Assembly (NCBI GenBank): GCA_012295275.1
Contig: CM022679.1
Location: 12,648,415 to 12,712,414, forward strand
DNA length: 64,000 nt
Direction: 5' to 3'
DNA from: Chrysomallon squamiferum
Lineage: Eukaryota > Mollusca > Gastropoda > Neomphalida > Peltospiridae
Positions 24,496-38,865 of this stretch are shown here, piece after piece. Position numbers and translations under genes: made by a program. The notes beneath the pieces were generated by a model. The model saw only the letters and a list, made by a program, of their open reading frames with translations, had not been told where the DNA came from and did no database searches. Every line of letters starts with the position of its first letter. The stretch's first letter is position 1.

Positions 24496-27400
24496 GTTAG
24501 TCATATGAATCTAGATATAAATATGTAAGTGAATCATTAAATGAAATGTTTCTCTTTAAATAACTGTATTATCACAAAGCCTATATTTTATATTACATTC
24601 AGTAAAAAAAAAAAAAAAAAAAACATAAAAACAAACAACAAACAAACAACAAGAAAACAAACTTTTAGAATGTTGCTGAACTTGATCACAATAACAAAAG
24701 TTTGATTGATTTATTGATTGACATAATTATTTATAAATTACTGTTAATTTTTATTTCATGTATTTATTTTATAGTGATGATTTCACACTGCTCAGAAGAA
24801 GTGCAGACAGATAGAGCAGAACTGCCTAAGATCTGTAAAAGTGGCAAAACCCCAGCAATAAAGATCAACACAGGACGACTGAGCATCATTAACCATCATA
24901 ATAAAGACATTGTGTTGTACACACAATCAGAAAACTGTTACAAGGTATAATTATGTATAAATTACTATTCCAGATTAAATAACAGTGTTTAATTACAGTA
25001 CATGTAACAACTGTGTGGATTATTTAGTTCATCTTTAATCTGTAAAAAGTAATAGTTGTACATGATAGTAGACCAGAATACTTTCTTAAATTTAGTTTTC
25101 TTAAAACATATTTTTTATATAATTAAATAAAATAAAGCAGTGTTTCTTTGGATGAGATCTAGTGTAAAAGAAAATAATATTTAGACTTTTGGTGGTTTAT
25201 AATAGACAAACATATACATATGCAAAACACAAAAACACCCACATACAGAGAGAGAGAGTATTACATAAAACAGTAATAAAATATAGATAATTTCCTTGCG
25301 TAATATAATAAGTTGCTTAACAATGTATTGTAGTAAAAGTGAAGATGCTGGTTTGCAAAATTATTTCTGGTTTTAATTCTTCATTTGTAACTTCAGTGCA
25401 ACCTCATTGCAACAAATGTGATAAAGGAATTGGAAAACTGCACCTTGCTTGTAGATTCTCGCTGGCCAACACGAATTGATATTCAGTTTGATAATAATAC
25501 CAGTTTACAAAATTCAGATAGCTCTTGCAGGTTAGTACATGATTTAAAAAGACACCAATTAAATCCAAAATTTTGTTCTAATAATTTGATATTTAATCTC
25601 TCTAATGATATTTTCTACTTTAATAACACAGCAGAAATGAATCACATAATTGTGTTATTTGGGACTGTTTGACTTGAGTGGTAAAAGTGAAGTACAGGAT
25701 TAACTAAAATGAAGGAAGATTTTGAAATTTAATTACCAGTAAATAATGATTGGTTTCCTCCTCCAATCTCCAAATTTTATTATGACAACCAATCCTCTGT
25801 TGATAGACATGTAATGATTTATGTCAAATGTTAAAAATACTTTAAATTACTATTAAAATTTAAAATATAAACCATGCATGTAAATCAGTGATTCTCTCAT
25901 ACAGTTTGCTTTCAAACTTTTAAACATTGTTGAGACGCCTCAAAAGCTTTTGTTTATATAATTAGTGAAAACATCTTAATAATATTATGAAAATTGTTTT
26001 TACTCAGGGCTAACCATTAATGGTATGAGGTCTGTACTTTTGAGACTAGCTGATACTCAGCAATAATGACATACAATGCTTTCTTTCATTTCTGTTTGTA
26101 TTTTTCAGTTTTACAAAGTTATTCCTTGAACAAGGACAGTATGTTCTGCATGTTAACTTAGATAATGATGATGCAAATTTGATTTGTAATGGACCCATTC
26201 TTGAAAATGATCCAATGGATAGCAATATTCGTATGTTATCAGTTTAATAATAGTTTAACAGTTTAATAAATAAAAACTAAAATTAAGACAGCTCTGTTCT
26301 TGTGGAAGAGCTTATGTGAATATTTATCAGTTGAATAAAACCTCAGACCTTTTAAGTTAAAATTTCACCTTGTAATTATTAAATGAACAATCAGATGAAT
26401 AAATGTTTATTTATATGATAAAACAGAGCTTTTTGCTCTCAACTGTTCAAATGAAATTAATAAACAACTAAATAAATGTTTTACATACCTGATGACACCT
26501 TAGTTAATTTTGATTTCTAACCTGTAGTTTAATAAGCATGTGAGTGAATGTTTATTTATTTCAATTTTAATTTTAACAGTTCAGTTTGGAATAAATAAAT
26601 TAATTAATTAATTAATGAAAAAATATGAATTCTTATGTTTAATCTGTAGATTAATGAATAAAAATAAATGTTACCTCCTTATTACAGACAACTCAGAGCA
26701 TTTTAATTTTGACACTTCTGCTAAAATGAATTAATATGTCTTTTTTAATTTTTATATTTATTTATTTATTTATTTATTTATTATAATGGTATTATCATTT
26801 TAAACAAGACACTAACAAGGGTCTTCAGTGGATTTTAATTTTAACAAATTTTGTGTATTTATTACGTGGTATTATTTTACAGTGTCTTTTATTAGGCTAA
26901 TTTCAGTAGCAATATAATTATATCTTTAAAAGATTGTTTATGAATTTATTTATTTATGTTTATTTATTTTATTTTTTTTCAGCAATCTATGTTGCCTTAG
27001 CAATAGGCTTAGTTGTATCACTTATCTGGATTTTGTTGAAATTTTTATACAGGTTTGTATATAGAGGAAATAAAGTTTTCTGAATTCATATCTTTAAGCT
27101 AATATATATATCATTAATGATTAAGCAGTATTATTAACTTAGTATTAGATTAATAAATTTTTAAAATTTAACCTGACATTTTTCTAAATTAAATTCATAA
27201 ACTGTTTTGACTAATTTGTTTTGTGGTCATTTGATGTACATGGAAGAAAAATGTCTTGTTCTATTAACAGTAGTCAAGATATTGATTTATATTATTACTG
27301 TATTTAATAAAGTTGTACTGTATCATTATGTTTATCGAATCATTGTCATCATCATCATCATCATCATCATCTCTGTTATTGTTGTTATTATTTATTATTG

Positions 27401-30400
27401 TTACTATCACTGAAAATGATTCTTGATCTCACATTATTTCAGTTAGCTGTAATAATTTGAAAAAACAAAATCACATTTCTCTTTCAGAAAAGGTATATTG
27501 CATCGTGTATTTTTCTTCTGGAGTACTGAAGGAATTATGGTGGTAAGGATTAAAAAAATATAATTTTTTGTTGTTGTTAGAGCTATTTATTTTTAATGTA
27601 ACATTTTAGATTTTATGTATATTATTTATTTTAGGTTTTATGTATATTATTTATTTTAAGTTTCATGTATATTATTTATTTTGGTTATCCGTGTTATATT
27701 TTTTAAAACTTTATTTTTGTTGTTTTCTTTCCTGTTCTGATGTTCATTAATTAGGATTTACCTGATAAAAAATAAATAATTTTACTTTATAAACTGGCAT
27801 TACTTACTGTTATTGTTACCTAATGATACAAATATTTACTAAATAATAATCTAGTGTTGTATATAAAATAATTATCCTAAAACCAGCTTTTTGCTTAGTT
27901 GACACAACATAAGATTATAAAGCAGATTATCCTCATTCAAATCTTAACATGAAATTAAGCAAACTCTCACATCTCATAACACTTTATTCACATTAATTCA
28001 CTATTATAAAGTGATGCAGTGTGCAGAAGCATTTGCAATACATTTCAGGAAATATTTTATAATCTTTTTCGATTGTGTAGATTATGAACAAAGATGTTTG
28101 AAAGTATCTAACAATACAAGAATCAAATATATGTACAGATAAAAAAATAATAATAAATGAAATAAAAATAAAGAAAAGAGAGAGAAAGACAAACCTTTAG
28201 AAATCACATAGTGTAATCTAGAATATTATTTCTTCAAAATGTCTTCAAAATGTCTTCAAACTAAAAAAAGTATATTTTTGGTATTTTAATTTAAAAAAAA
28301 AAAAAAATAATAAAAGTAATTATAAAATAAAAAAAAATAAAAAAAAAACCAACCAGAAATAATTATAAAAATACACATAGTTATACAGTTATATATATAT
28401 ATATCTATATTGATAGTGTAATCTATGATATTATGTCTTCAAACTTAAAACAAAGGTATATTTTTGGTATTTTAATTAAAAAACAAAAAAAACAACAACA
28501 ATAAAAGTAATTATAAAATAAATAAAAAATATTAATAATAATAAAAATACACATAGTTACACACACACACACACACACACATATACATATTGATAAACTT
28601 GTGTTAGTTTCTAAAAGGTTGCATTCTCTTCCTCAACTGTCACCAAATTATTTAATCACCAAAGTATCATCAAAATTTTGTTACAAATTTTCTTCCATAA
28701 TTTTCAGAATATTATAAACACGGTACTGTATATTATTCTTTCAAACATATTTTACTCTGCTGTTTAGATTTTAACCAAAAATATTTTACTTTTCATTACT
28801 TTTATATAGTCTTCTTTGCATGTCACATTGATTGTATTGCATGATCTATTTGTATTATATCCAAATATATCATCTTCAGTTAAGAAGTTGGTCTTAACTG
28901 AATTATAAAACTGGTCTCAGACCTGAAGGGTCACAAGGTCAATCCTCCTTACTGGACCAGAATAATATTTGTATTTATACATGCCATTTTTTTCCCCATT
29001 CCAACCATTATCTCAGAAAAGGTTTTTCAAATACTGTAGAAAATGCAATCCTGTCAGAACATATATATATATATATATAAAAAATTCACTAATGATAATT
29101 TGTAAAAGTAACTATGGAGTGGAAACAGTAGGTTTCTTTGCTCTTATCACAGTATTAACACAATTTATGTGTCTTATCCACCAATGGTTCTTAACATTGA
29201 AATGTTTTTACACTGTTATATAAAACTCAGGTATTAATTTTTTGACGTTGTTAAGTTATGATCCATTTTTTCGGTCTGTTTCATTTCCTTAAAGGTAACA
29301 CAACATTAAAGTATAAATATAAAGTATAACACAACATTAAAGTATAAATATAAAGCATTGAGTTTATCACTAAGAGTATGTAAATCTTATTTTCCTCTAA
29401 TTAACAAATTCAGAATTTATTTTATTTAACTAATGCATATGTTTAATGACTATTTTAGCACTTGCGCTACACATTGAATAATAACAGAATGTATGGTACT
29501 GCGTAATGTCATCTACCTCTACCATAGCTCAATGTTATTACTCATGTTAGTTGTGATAAGGTGCAGTATAACTCTTTACACATGACAGGACACCTGTTAC
29601 ATTTTTAAAATGATTAATTAGGTATTGAGTCATTCCATGTCAAATCACCCCCCCCCCCAAAAAAAAACCCGTTAGCATCTGATTAACTAAAACCTGAATG
29701 ATCAATTCTGGATGCTAGATATCACCATCTCTCTTGATCACTGAGTAAGACATTGTATACCTACATGTATGCATAAAGTTCACATAAATTTGAGAGAACT
29801 AGGTGTTTCTGATGCTTAACCTTCTCACCATATTTGTTTCGAATGCTCACTGTATCTTTCATTCCCGGACACATTCTACTGTTCTCGTCACTTTCATAAA
29901 ATTGGACTATTTCCTCCTTCAATTCATTTGAGAGAACTTTCCCTTGTTTCTTATCACAGAGGGATAGAATCCCTTTCTCTTTCTTCGCAGCATGGCATTT
30001 TTTCCACAAGGTAATTCATTGTTTCAAATTCATTTGTTGTCCTTTCAGTGGTAAAGGGTGACAAAGTCAAGATTTGCACATGCTCTGGGTAGGATTTGGA
30101 CTTCTTGAATTTCTCTATTAACTCCTCCAACATGTTCCTGAATAATTGAAGATCAGATTTTTCTGATGAGTCAAGGTCACTTTCAAGAGAATAAAGCAGA
30201 ATATCATAGAATGTTTCAAGATGTTGTTTTAATGTTACTGTAGCTGATGCTAGTTTTTTCTGTCCTTTCATTCTTTTACTGGAACATGCTAGTGAATGGA
30301 GTTTAACAGGAGTTTCATCTGAACTCGACAGGATGGAATTCAAATCAAAGTCCTTTTCTGGGGAAACAACAACCGGCAGTTTATCTGGCAAGTTATCATC

Positions 30401-33400
30401 AAATTCTCCCATAGTAATACCACCCATACTAAAGCCATCCTCTGCAGGGGTTTGGACCTTTGATTTCTGAAGGTTAATCAGACAGTCACAGCACAACTTG
30501 TCTCCTGGCACTAGTGTCTTTGGATTTACTAAGCATTTGTAAGTGCCCATGCTAACAATTCCTAAAGATCTAGTGATTGCTTGCAATGTTGAAAACTTGA
30601 TTAAAAGTTCTTGTTCATGATGTGAACAGATACTCTTGATGTCCCTGTGTTTTGATGCCACTTCGAAGAGTGAGGAGTTTGACTTCCTCCGTTTTCCATA
30701 CACTTTGCAACAACTCCTTTTTGGTATGATGGTTGATAAAACACATTTTCAGGAGAGTTAAAGCTGCAGTTAGCCCTTGGAAGAAATAAGTATTGGCCTG
30801 CACCTTTAATTCAATAGAACAAAGTCAGTGCTTTCCTAAATATCAAATCAGATCCTGAAACCCTTTCAATAAAGTTAAGCAGGTCATAAACTGGCTGCAG
30901 AGTACATGTGTTATTGCCAAAGGCCCACAAGTCTTGGGCATTTAGGTCCAACTTTTCAGGAATAAATCACAGCTTATCAAGGTGAAGGTAGACCTTGTTC
31001 ATACTCTGTGCCGAAGACTGGGTGTACAAATACATTATGCAGTAGATCACTTGATGAAGTCTGATTTCAGACTGGGTTGTACTATAGTTGACTGAAACCT
31101 TGTTCAAAACCAATGGCAAGGCCACATGACATGATAAAATGACTTAATAGGTTTTATGAAGAAAACATAATGCTTACATATCAACATCTGACATTGTGTC
31201 CAACTTGAAAGCTTCAGATTGTCAAAGAAATGCAGATGAAGAAACTTCTTTGTCTTAAACTTCTAAAAGCCATGTGCTCAATGGGGATTGCACCAGGGGA
31301 TCTAAAGGAGTTCCTGACCTGCCTGAAGCATCACTTCCTGTTAACCCTTTGAGCCTGATTGTGTAGAACATGTCATGCCATTTGGCATCTTTTCATATCA
31401 TTCAGGCATTCCTTCAGACATGTCAGGTGGGTTTTAACTCCAAAGATGAGTTTTTGGTCTCTGAGAAGTGTATACATGTAAAAAATGTACATTGTAATGC
31501 ATTTTGTCAATCATCCATACAGGTATGCATTTTTTAAATCTATATTATGGCTAAACAAAAAATATTACACCCAGGAAACTTTTATATGTTTTAGTTAACA
31601 TGTGGGAGATTAAATTTCAATAAAGGTCATCTCAAGGTCACATGATCCACACAGTCAATTTCAAGGTCATAACAAAGGTCAAAAGGTCAGTGACCCCAAA
31701 TTTTCCAAACTGAACAATAATGGCAGATTTGGAATCCTTGTCATATTGCCCTTTCAACAATACCAATTTTATGAAGATTGGCCCAGTAGTTCCTGAGATA
31801 TGAGGGCTAAAATGTTGCTGGTCATACCCATTTTCGCCCAAAATCTCAAAATTTGGTGGGCCTTATCTCCCACACCACTGATCCAATTGGGCTAATATTT
31901 CAGATTTGGTGCTGTGGGATCCCAGTCAACAAGTATACCAAGTTTTATAAAAATCGGAGACAGTCGGGTTTAACTCATTGGGTGATTTGACACGGAATGA
32001 CCCTATTCATTTCCAAAGTAAGGACAACACATATCAAGTATTGTCTGAGATCACTCTTGTTTGCTAGGTATGAAGGACAATAAAGCATGAACTATAATAT
32101 GTACTTAGACTGTCCAATCTAACCAAACTGTATACAAGAAGTTTGGTTGTTAATTCTGAGTTATGTATTTGACACTAGGTAATTACTGTAAACAGATTAA
32201 ATCCTATTCTGTCTGTATCAGTGTATTCCTGTCCCAGCCAGTGCTGTGCAGTGGTTTGTCAAAGGTCATGGTGTACGCTTTTACTAGATGAATAAGAGTT
32301 GCAGTGGGATTTTTTTCTCATAATTTCTGTGATTCTGACCTCTGTGTTTGATGCTATATAACCATACACTGTTATTCATTTTCTGTTACTGTTCAAAAAG
32401 AAAAAAAAAGAAAAAAATGAAGCATTTTTGACTTTAAGATTTATCTGTGATTTTGTCTACGTACTAATTTGTAATTATTTTTTTTTTATAAATCTTATTT
32501 ACATATATATATATAGAGAGAGAGAAAGTTCTGTTGAAAAGATAAACAAGTAATGATAAAAATACATCCGACCTTGAAATTTTGAATATTACAACTTATT
32601 TGATGAGTTTTGTCTCCAATTTTTTTTTTTTTTTTTTTTTTTTTATCCAGTGTCATCTTATATTGGAGACTATTATAGAAAATATCTTCAAATTATTTAG
32701 TAACATTGTGATGGTAAAAATATTTTACTCTATCTTAACTGTTTTAATATTTTAGTTATGATGGATGCTTCTACTCAGAGTGTAGCTTTTTCTAGCAGAA
32801 ACAACTAAAAGAATATTAATCAAACTTTATTAATGTGTATGTTTTTGGACTGGGGAGGCATTTCTTTTCAAGATTAATAACTAAAACAAAATCTTTTTTA
32901 ACCTGTTTATTATGCAATACTAACAAACATTACATGCGAAATGGAAAAGATTGAAGTTTATTTTATGGTGTACTTTTTTTTTAAATTTTGTTAGTGATAA
33001 TGTCTGAAGTAATTTTTTGGTAGTCAAACTTAGACAGAGTTTTAGTGAACTGTTAAATTCAAGTCTTGTTGAACATCATCAGTTAATAATTTAATTTCAG
33101 CTTGTATTTAAAGGAGGCCATGTTCAGGTAAGTTATTAAAATCTGTGTTTGTGGTGAAGAGATAATATATATATGTAAGATTTTGTTTTTAATGTTATTT
33201 TGTTATTGTTTTATTATTGTTTCATTTTAAGAATAAATTATAATAACAGGGTCTTTCATTTTATATATATATAGATGAGTTTTAAAATGTACATATATAA
33301 TTATATAAGATCTTGTTTGTTTAATTTATTTTGTCATTGCTTTATTGTTGTTATTGTTATTTCTTTTAAGAACAAGAGTACTGATGCAAAAGTTATAATA

Positions 33401-33571
33401 CTAGGGTATTTCAGTTCTTAACATCTTTTTTCTTTTTTGACTTTTGAAATGTATTATTATTTTCATTAGTCCTTGTGAATAAACTGTTACAAGTAACAGA
33501 AGCATCCTTACACATCTTCAGTATTAGAACACATGTATAAATTATAACCCTGTTTTATATAATTATATACA

Positions 33572-33633
<62 letters not shown>

Positions 33634-36600
33634 CATTATGATAATATAATACTTCTGATGTCATTATTTTCTATTGAAATAAAATTTAATAACATTGACT
33701 GAAATCTGAAATATTTTCAGCATTCAGTAGTTTGAATAATCTAGTAGACTTCCTTTTTTATAACTGAACTCATTTCATCTTGAAATATCAACTGCATCAA
33801 GAATGTCTCATCTGTTCTGAAACCTTGAATATGCCTCTGATGAAGATGCTTCATAAGAGATAATGATTAATTCTGTATAATTCTTTTTCTTTTCTTACAA
33901 ATAAATTTTATATCATCTTATGCTATGCTTTTTTTTTATATTCATTACTGAATATATTAAGAACAAAATAATTGTATTTCAAATACTGTTCCACATCATT
34001 AGCATTTCTACTGTTTTTACTGACTTTAAATTATCTTGTTAGTATTTATTTATTAAATTATCATTATTATTATTATCATTATTATTTACTTTTGTCAAGA
34101 GACTGTTACTTACATATTATTATCACTATTTTTAGTGTTGTATAGAAAACAGGTTTTTTCTTCTTGTTTAATGTTATTCTTCTCTTTGTATACAGGATCT
34201 TGGCACCCCCACAAATATCAATGCAAGTGAGGTGCCTGTTGGTGAATCACCTTCTAGGAAGGAAAGATTGCGATCTTTAGATACTTTCAGAGGGTGAGCA
34301 TCTCAGTATTTTATTACATGTTGTATATCATTATTATAATAGATATATTCACATTTACCATATGACTATTAGGTTTGTAATGATATTGTTATAACAAATG
34401 ATATATAAGCATATCCTGTTGTTTATTAGGTTTATAAGATATCATTATGACAAATGATATATTAATGTTTCCACTGATTATTAGGTTTGTAATGATATCA
34501 TTGTAACAAATGATATATTAATTTATCCCGTTGATTATTAGGTTTGTAATGATATAGTTTGAGCACACAAATTTCCAGATACTGGGTGAGTGTAATATAG
34601 TAACAAGTTAAGACAAAAAATATGTTTTAACAAGGACACAGTCCGTAGAAAGTTAGTAATAACCACTAATGTATTCATTACTGGTATCACCATAAAATGG
34701 CCAAAAATTTAACTATATGGCAAAAATAGATGATTCCCACATATTTTACTGGACTGGTGTGTGGACTAAAGAACAGTCAAAATCTTGGGCCACTGTAATA
34801 GTTATTAAAGATTCTCAAGATGTTAATTTGATCAAAAATTTGGATTAAGAAATTCCATTATTAACATTATTATGATGTCATAAAATATACTAAAAACTTC
34901 AAATCTTTAGTTTCGAGTTTACAATTTTATCCAGAGAGGAGCAGTTTGACAAAGACAAATACATTTGTTTATTTTAGGATTTCCATCTTGGTAATGATAT
35001 TTGTAAATTTACGAGGAGGGGAATATTGGTTTTTTAAACACTCCAAATGGAATGGTCTTCATCTGGCAGATCTAGTATTTCCATGGTGAGTTGCTACTAG
35101 CAACAAGCATGATGCTGTTAGAGATGGCTTCAGCATGGATGTGGCTAGATTATTGCTATATTTTGTGCATGACCATAGACTATGCATGTTGCTGTATTGA
35201 AAACTGTTGGGCTTTCACTAATACATCTTCTTCTGCATGTTTTTCTTACAGCTAGAACTAATTTATTTTTCCTTCCTTTCTGTTTTTCTGTATTATTTTT
35301 GGCAATTTATTTATTTAGTAATTTTTAATTGTCACATTTTATAGCAGCTACATGTGTGCAGTAATATCAAAATGTGCATCATTGTTATCTTATTTTCAGC
35401 TGTCTGCCTTTGCCTTTTTATACACATACACATGTTTTTTGTTTTTTAACTTACCATAGAACATACATGATATATATTGAAGCAACATGGTATGGTGTAA
35501 AGTTAAAACAAATATACATTCATTGTACATTAAATAATTAAATAAAATACTACTATAAATGAAAGAAGAGTTTATTAAATTACTGGATTTTTTTCAAAGC
35601 AGATTTTTTTAGAGTAATTCTGTCAGGTCTGAAAGATGTGACAGGCCATTAGTAATGAAAAATTATCTGGTGTACATTTGTGTTTCATTGACAGATTTGT
35701 TTCAGTTTGTAGTAGATTATTTGCATGTCCATTTGTTAGTTCATTTCTAAAATTTATGTTTCAGTCTCAAGATACTGGTTGAAAATTCATTAACCAAAAT
35801 CCAAAATATCTTTTAGAAAAACTAAAACAATTTTAATTCCTAATAGCATAAAAAGCATTATTTGTATGATTAATTATATTAAAAAATATTTAGATTAATT
35901 TGTGTGTATCATTATAGATACATAAACACACTGGCATCAAACCATTTATCATGCAAAATTACGACCATAGGTGACCAGGACTTCCAAAACTCTGGTTTTC
36001 TGAACCAAGGCTTTAATAAATACTTAAAGTATAAAATAAACAACAAAAAGTAAAGAACAAAACAGTTTATAACAGATACAAATTAACAAACTTCTAAAGC
36101 CAGTTTTCTGGTTATTCTGGTTTTCGTGTTAAGCCAAATAAATGGTTCAAAACCTCCATTATCCTTTAGATTGTTTAAAATCTATTCCCAAACCACAAAA
36201 TTTTGGATAATGAATAATAAACCTGTATCTTAATTTACATCTTTGTTTCTTTGTTTGCCAATCTGTCCATACTTCTGTTTATCTGTTGTTTGATTAATAT
36301 GCATGCTTCCTTCTCTCTGCATAGACTGAGTTTAGTGGTTATGAATTTTGTTAACTATGGTGGTGGTCGTTATTGGTTCTTTGCTCACTCTAAATGGAAT
36401 GGAATCACTGTGGCTGACCTTGTGTTTCCCTGGTATGTAGACATTGACACTTCTAACTAAAACTGTTTGTAGAGTATTTCTTTTAAATTATGAAATTTTT
36501 TGTTTATTTATTATGTCTTAAAAGTAATAAACTGGTACAGGGTATCTGAAAAATAATGAAATAAAATACATTTTAAAATTTTAGAAATTAAAATGTAAAA

Positions 36601-38407
36601 TATTATCGTTTATTATGTCATAAGTTTATTTATTACATTTAGAATGTGTATAACAAAGAGTGGATTTGTATTATTTGTTTCTTCTTCATAATAACTGGTA
36701 GATTAGAATTATGTAATACAATAAAAAGTGTTATTATTATCTTAATAATTATTATTTTTATATTATAGCTTGTAATAAAAAATTAAGTAGTCTTATTTGT
36801 GACTATTCTTAGAATATCTTGTGAAATAAAAAGTATTATTGTTATTTATTACTTTTTAACTCTAAATATACTTCTTGTTAAAATACATAATCATAATATT
36901 ATTATTATTTTTTTTTTAACTGTAATTATTATGACAGTATATGTAATAAAACACAAAGTAGTATTATTTATTAATGAATAATTGGTGGAGTATCTTTTCT
37001 AAAATAAGTATTGTTATTTATGTGTTAACTGTAATTGTTTTTGAGTATATCAAATCAGTAACATTTTTAAAGATATTTTATTTGTTACATCATTAGATTT
37101 AACACAGGTGATCTACATGTTTCAAATAATAACTATAAATCAGGAATTACATATTTGTAATTTAAATGATACTGATTTTATAATCAGGTTTGTCTTCATA
37201 ATGGGAACATCCATGGTCTTCAGCTTCAACTCACAACTAAAGAGAAACATGACCAAAAAGAGAATGTTTTTAAAAATCTTAAAACGTTCAATCATCCTCT
37301 TTCTCCTTGGTCTTATGCTGAACTCTGGTGGAGGTATGTTCAAATGACAAAAAAAATTCAGTTGATTTTGGATTCAATTTTCTTTCATTTCTTTTCTTTG
37401 TTTTTGTTTTAAAATATGGCTACTGTGTATTGTTGCTTTAAAGATATATATTGTTGCTTTGAATAACAAAAACGCAGCTAAATAAAAGCATCCACAAATA
37501 ACAACCACTAGATAACAATAAAAATAATAATAATAACGAAAATCAGTTATAGGAAAGTTTTATACAGCTATAATCTAATTTTATGTTTTTGTATTAATAA
37601 ATTTTTCCTTATTTTTGTATTTTATTTCAGGAGTTGAATTAACAAAATTACGAATACCTGGAGTGCTACAGCGTTTTGGTGTGACGTACCTGATAGTTGC
37701 AACAATCCACTTATTCTTTGCACGGACAGCAGATGAACATCAGGTAAATCTTCCATTGTTTTTATTAAAACCTTCTTTACAGTCCCATTTGTGTGTGTGT
37801 GTATGTATGTGTAATTGTATTACTGATCACTGATTTTCAACATTGTTTTGTTTTGTTTTTAATTACAGTTTTAGTGTTGGTAGTATTGCTAAGGAAATGT
37901 TTTTCAGTGATCATGGTTATTGTTAGTAATTGCATTATTTTGTATCTATTTTTATTTTAATATAATATAACATAATATAATATAATATATTTTTTTAAAT
38001 CTTTTAAATTTTGTTTTCAGTATCGTTGGTGGTCTCCAGTGAGAGATATACTGGACTACTGGTTGGAATGGGTTATTCACATTATTCTGCTGATTGTTTG
38101 GTTTGGGTTGACGTTTGGTCTCGAAGTACCTGACTGTCCCAAGTACTGAAATATTCACTTCAGAAATTAATTCACACATACTTCATACAAAAGCAAAACT
38201 ACAGCAGTTATTTCATTTGATGGTGTTAAGAATTTTCAACTTGTGAACTTATATAGACCCTCATACAAAGATTCTTTTATTAAGAAACACGTCATATAAA
38301 GAAACACGTCATTTAATTACTGTATATTTATTCAGCTGTCTATCCGTCAATCCACCTATCAAGACAAACACATGAAGCACAAACACAAAAACATACACAT
38401 GTATATG

Positions 38408-38441
<34 letters not shown>

Positions 38442-38805
38442 CACACAGATAGACAAATATGCACTCACACATAATTTAATTAGTGTTATGAATTTATACT
38501 CAGAGGCTATCTTGGTCCAGGAGGCTTAGCTGATGAAGGAAAATATCCTAACTGTACTGGTGGAGCAGCTGGTTACATTGACCGTCTGGTCTTTGGTATT
38601 GAACACATTTACCAACACAGCACTCCCCAGGTGAGGCCACTGCGTATACACGTACACAATACTGCCTCAAATAAAATAAAATAATTTAAAAAATAGACAA
38701 TAACAAATAATGTTTTTTTTGACATGTAATGTTTTTTTTATATATATATAACACTATGGTGAGAGTAAAGTAAAACAAAAAAAAATATCTTTGTATTTCT
38801 AAACC

Positions 38806-38865
<60 letters not shown>

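Noticed and set aside
37140-37343. 67-codon minus-strand frame
   Set aside because: Exact antisense of HGSNAT exon 10.
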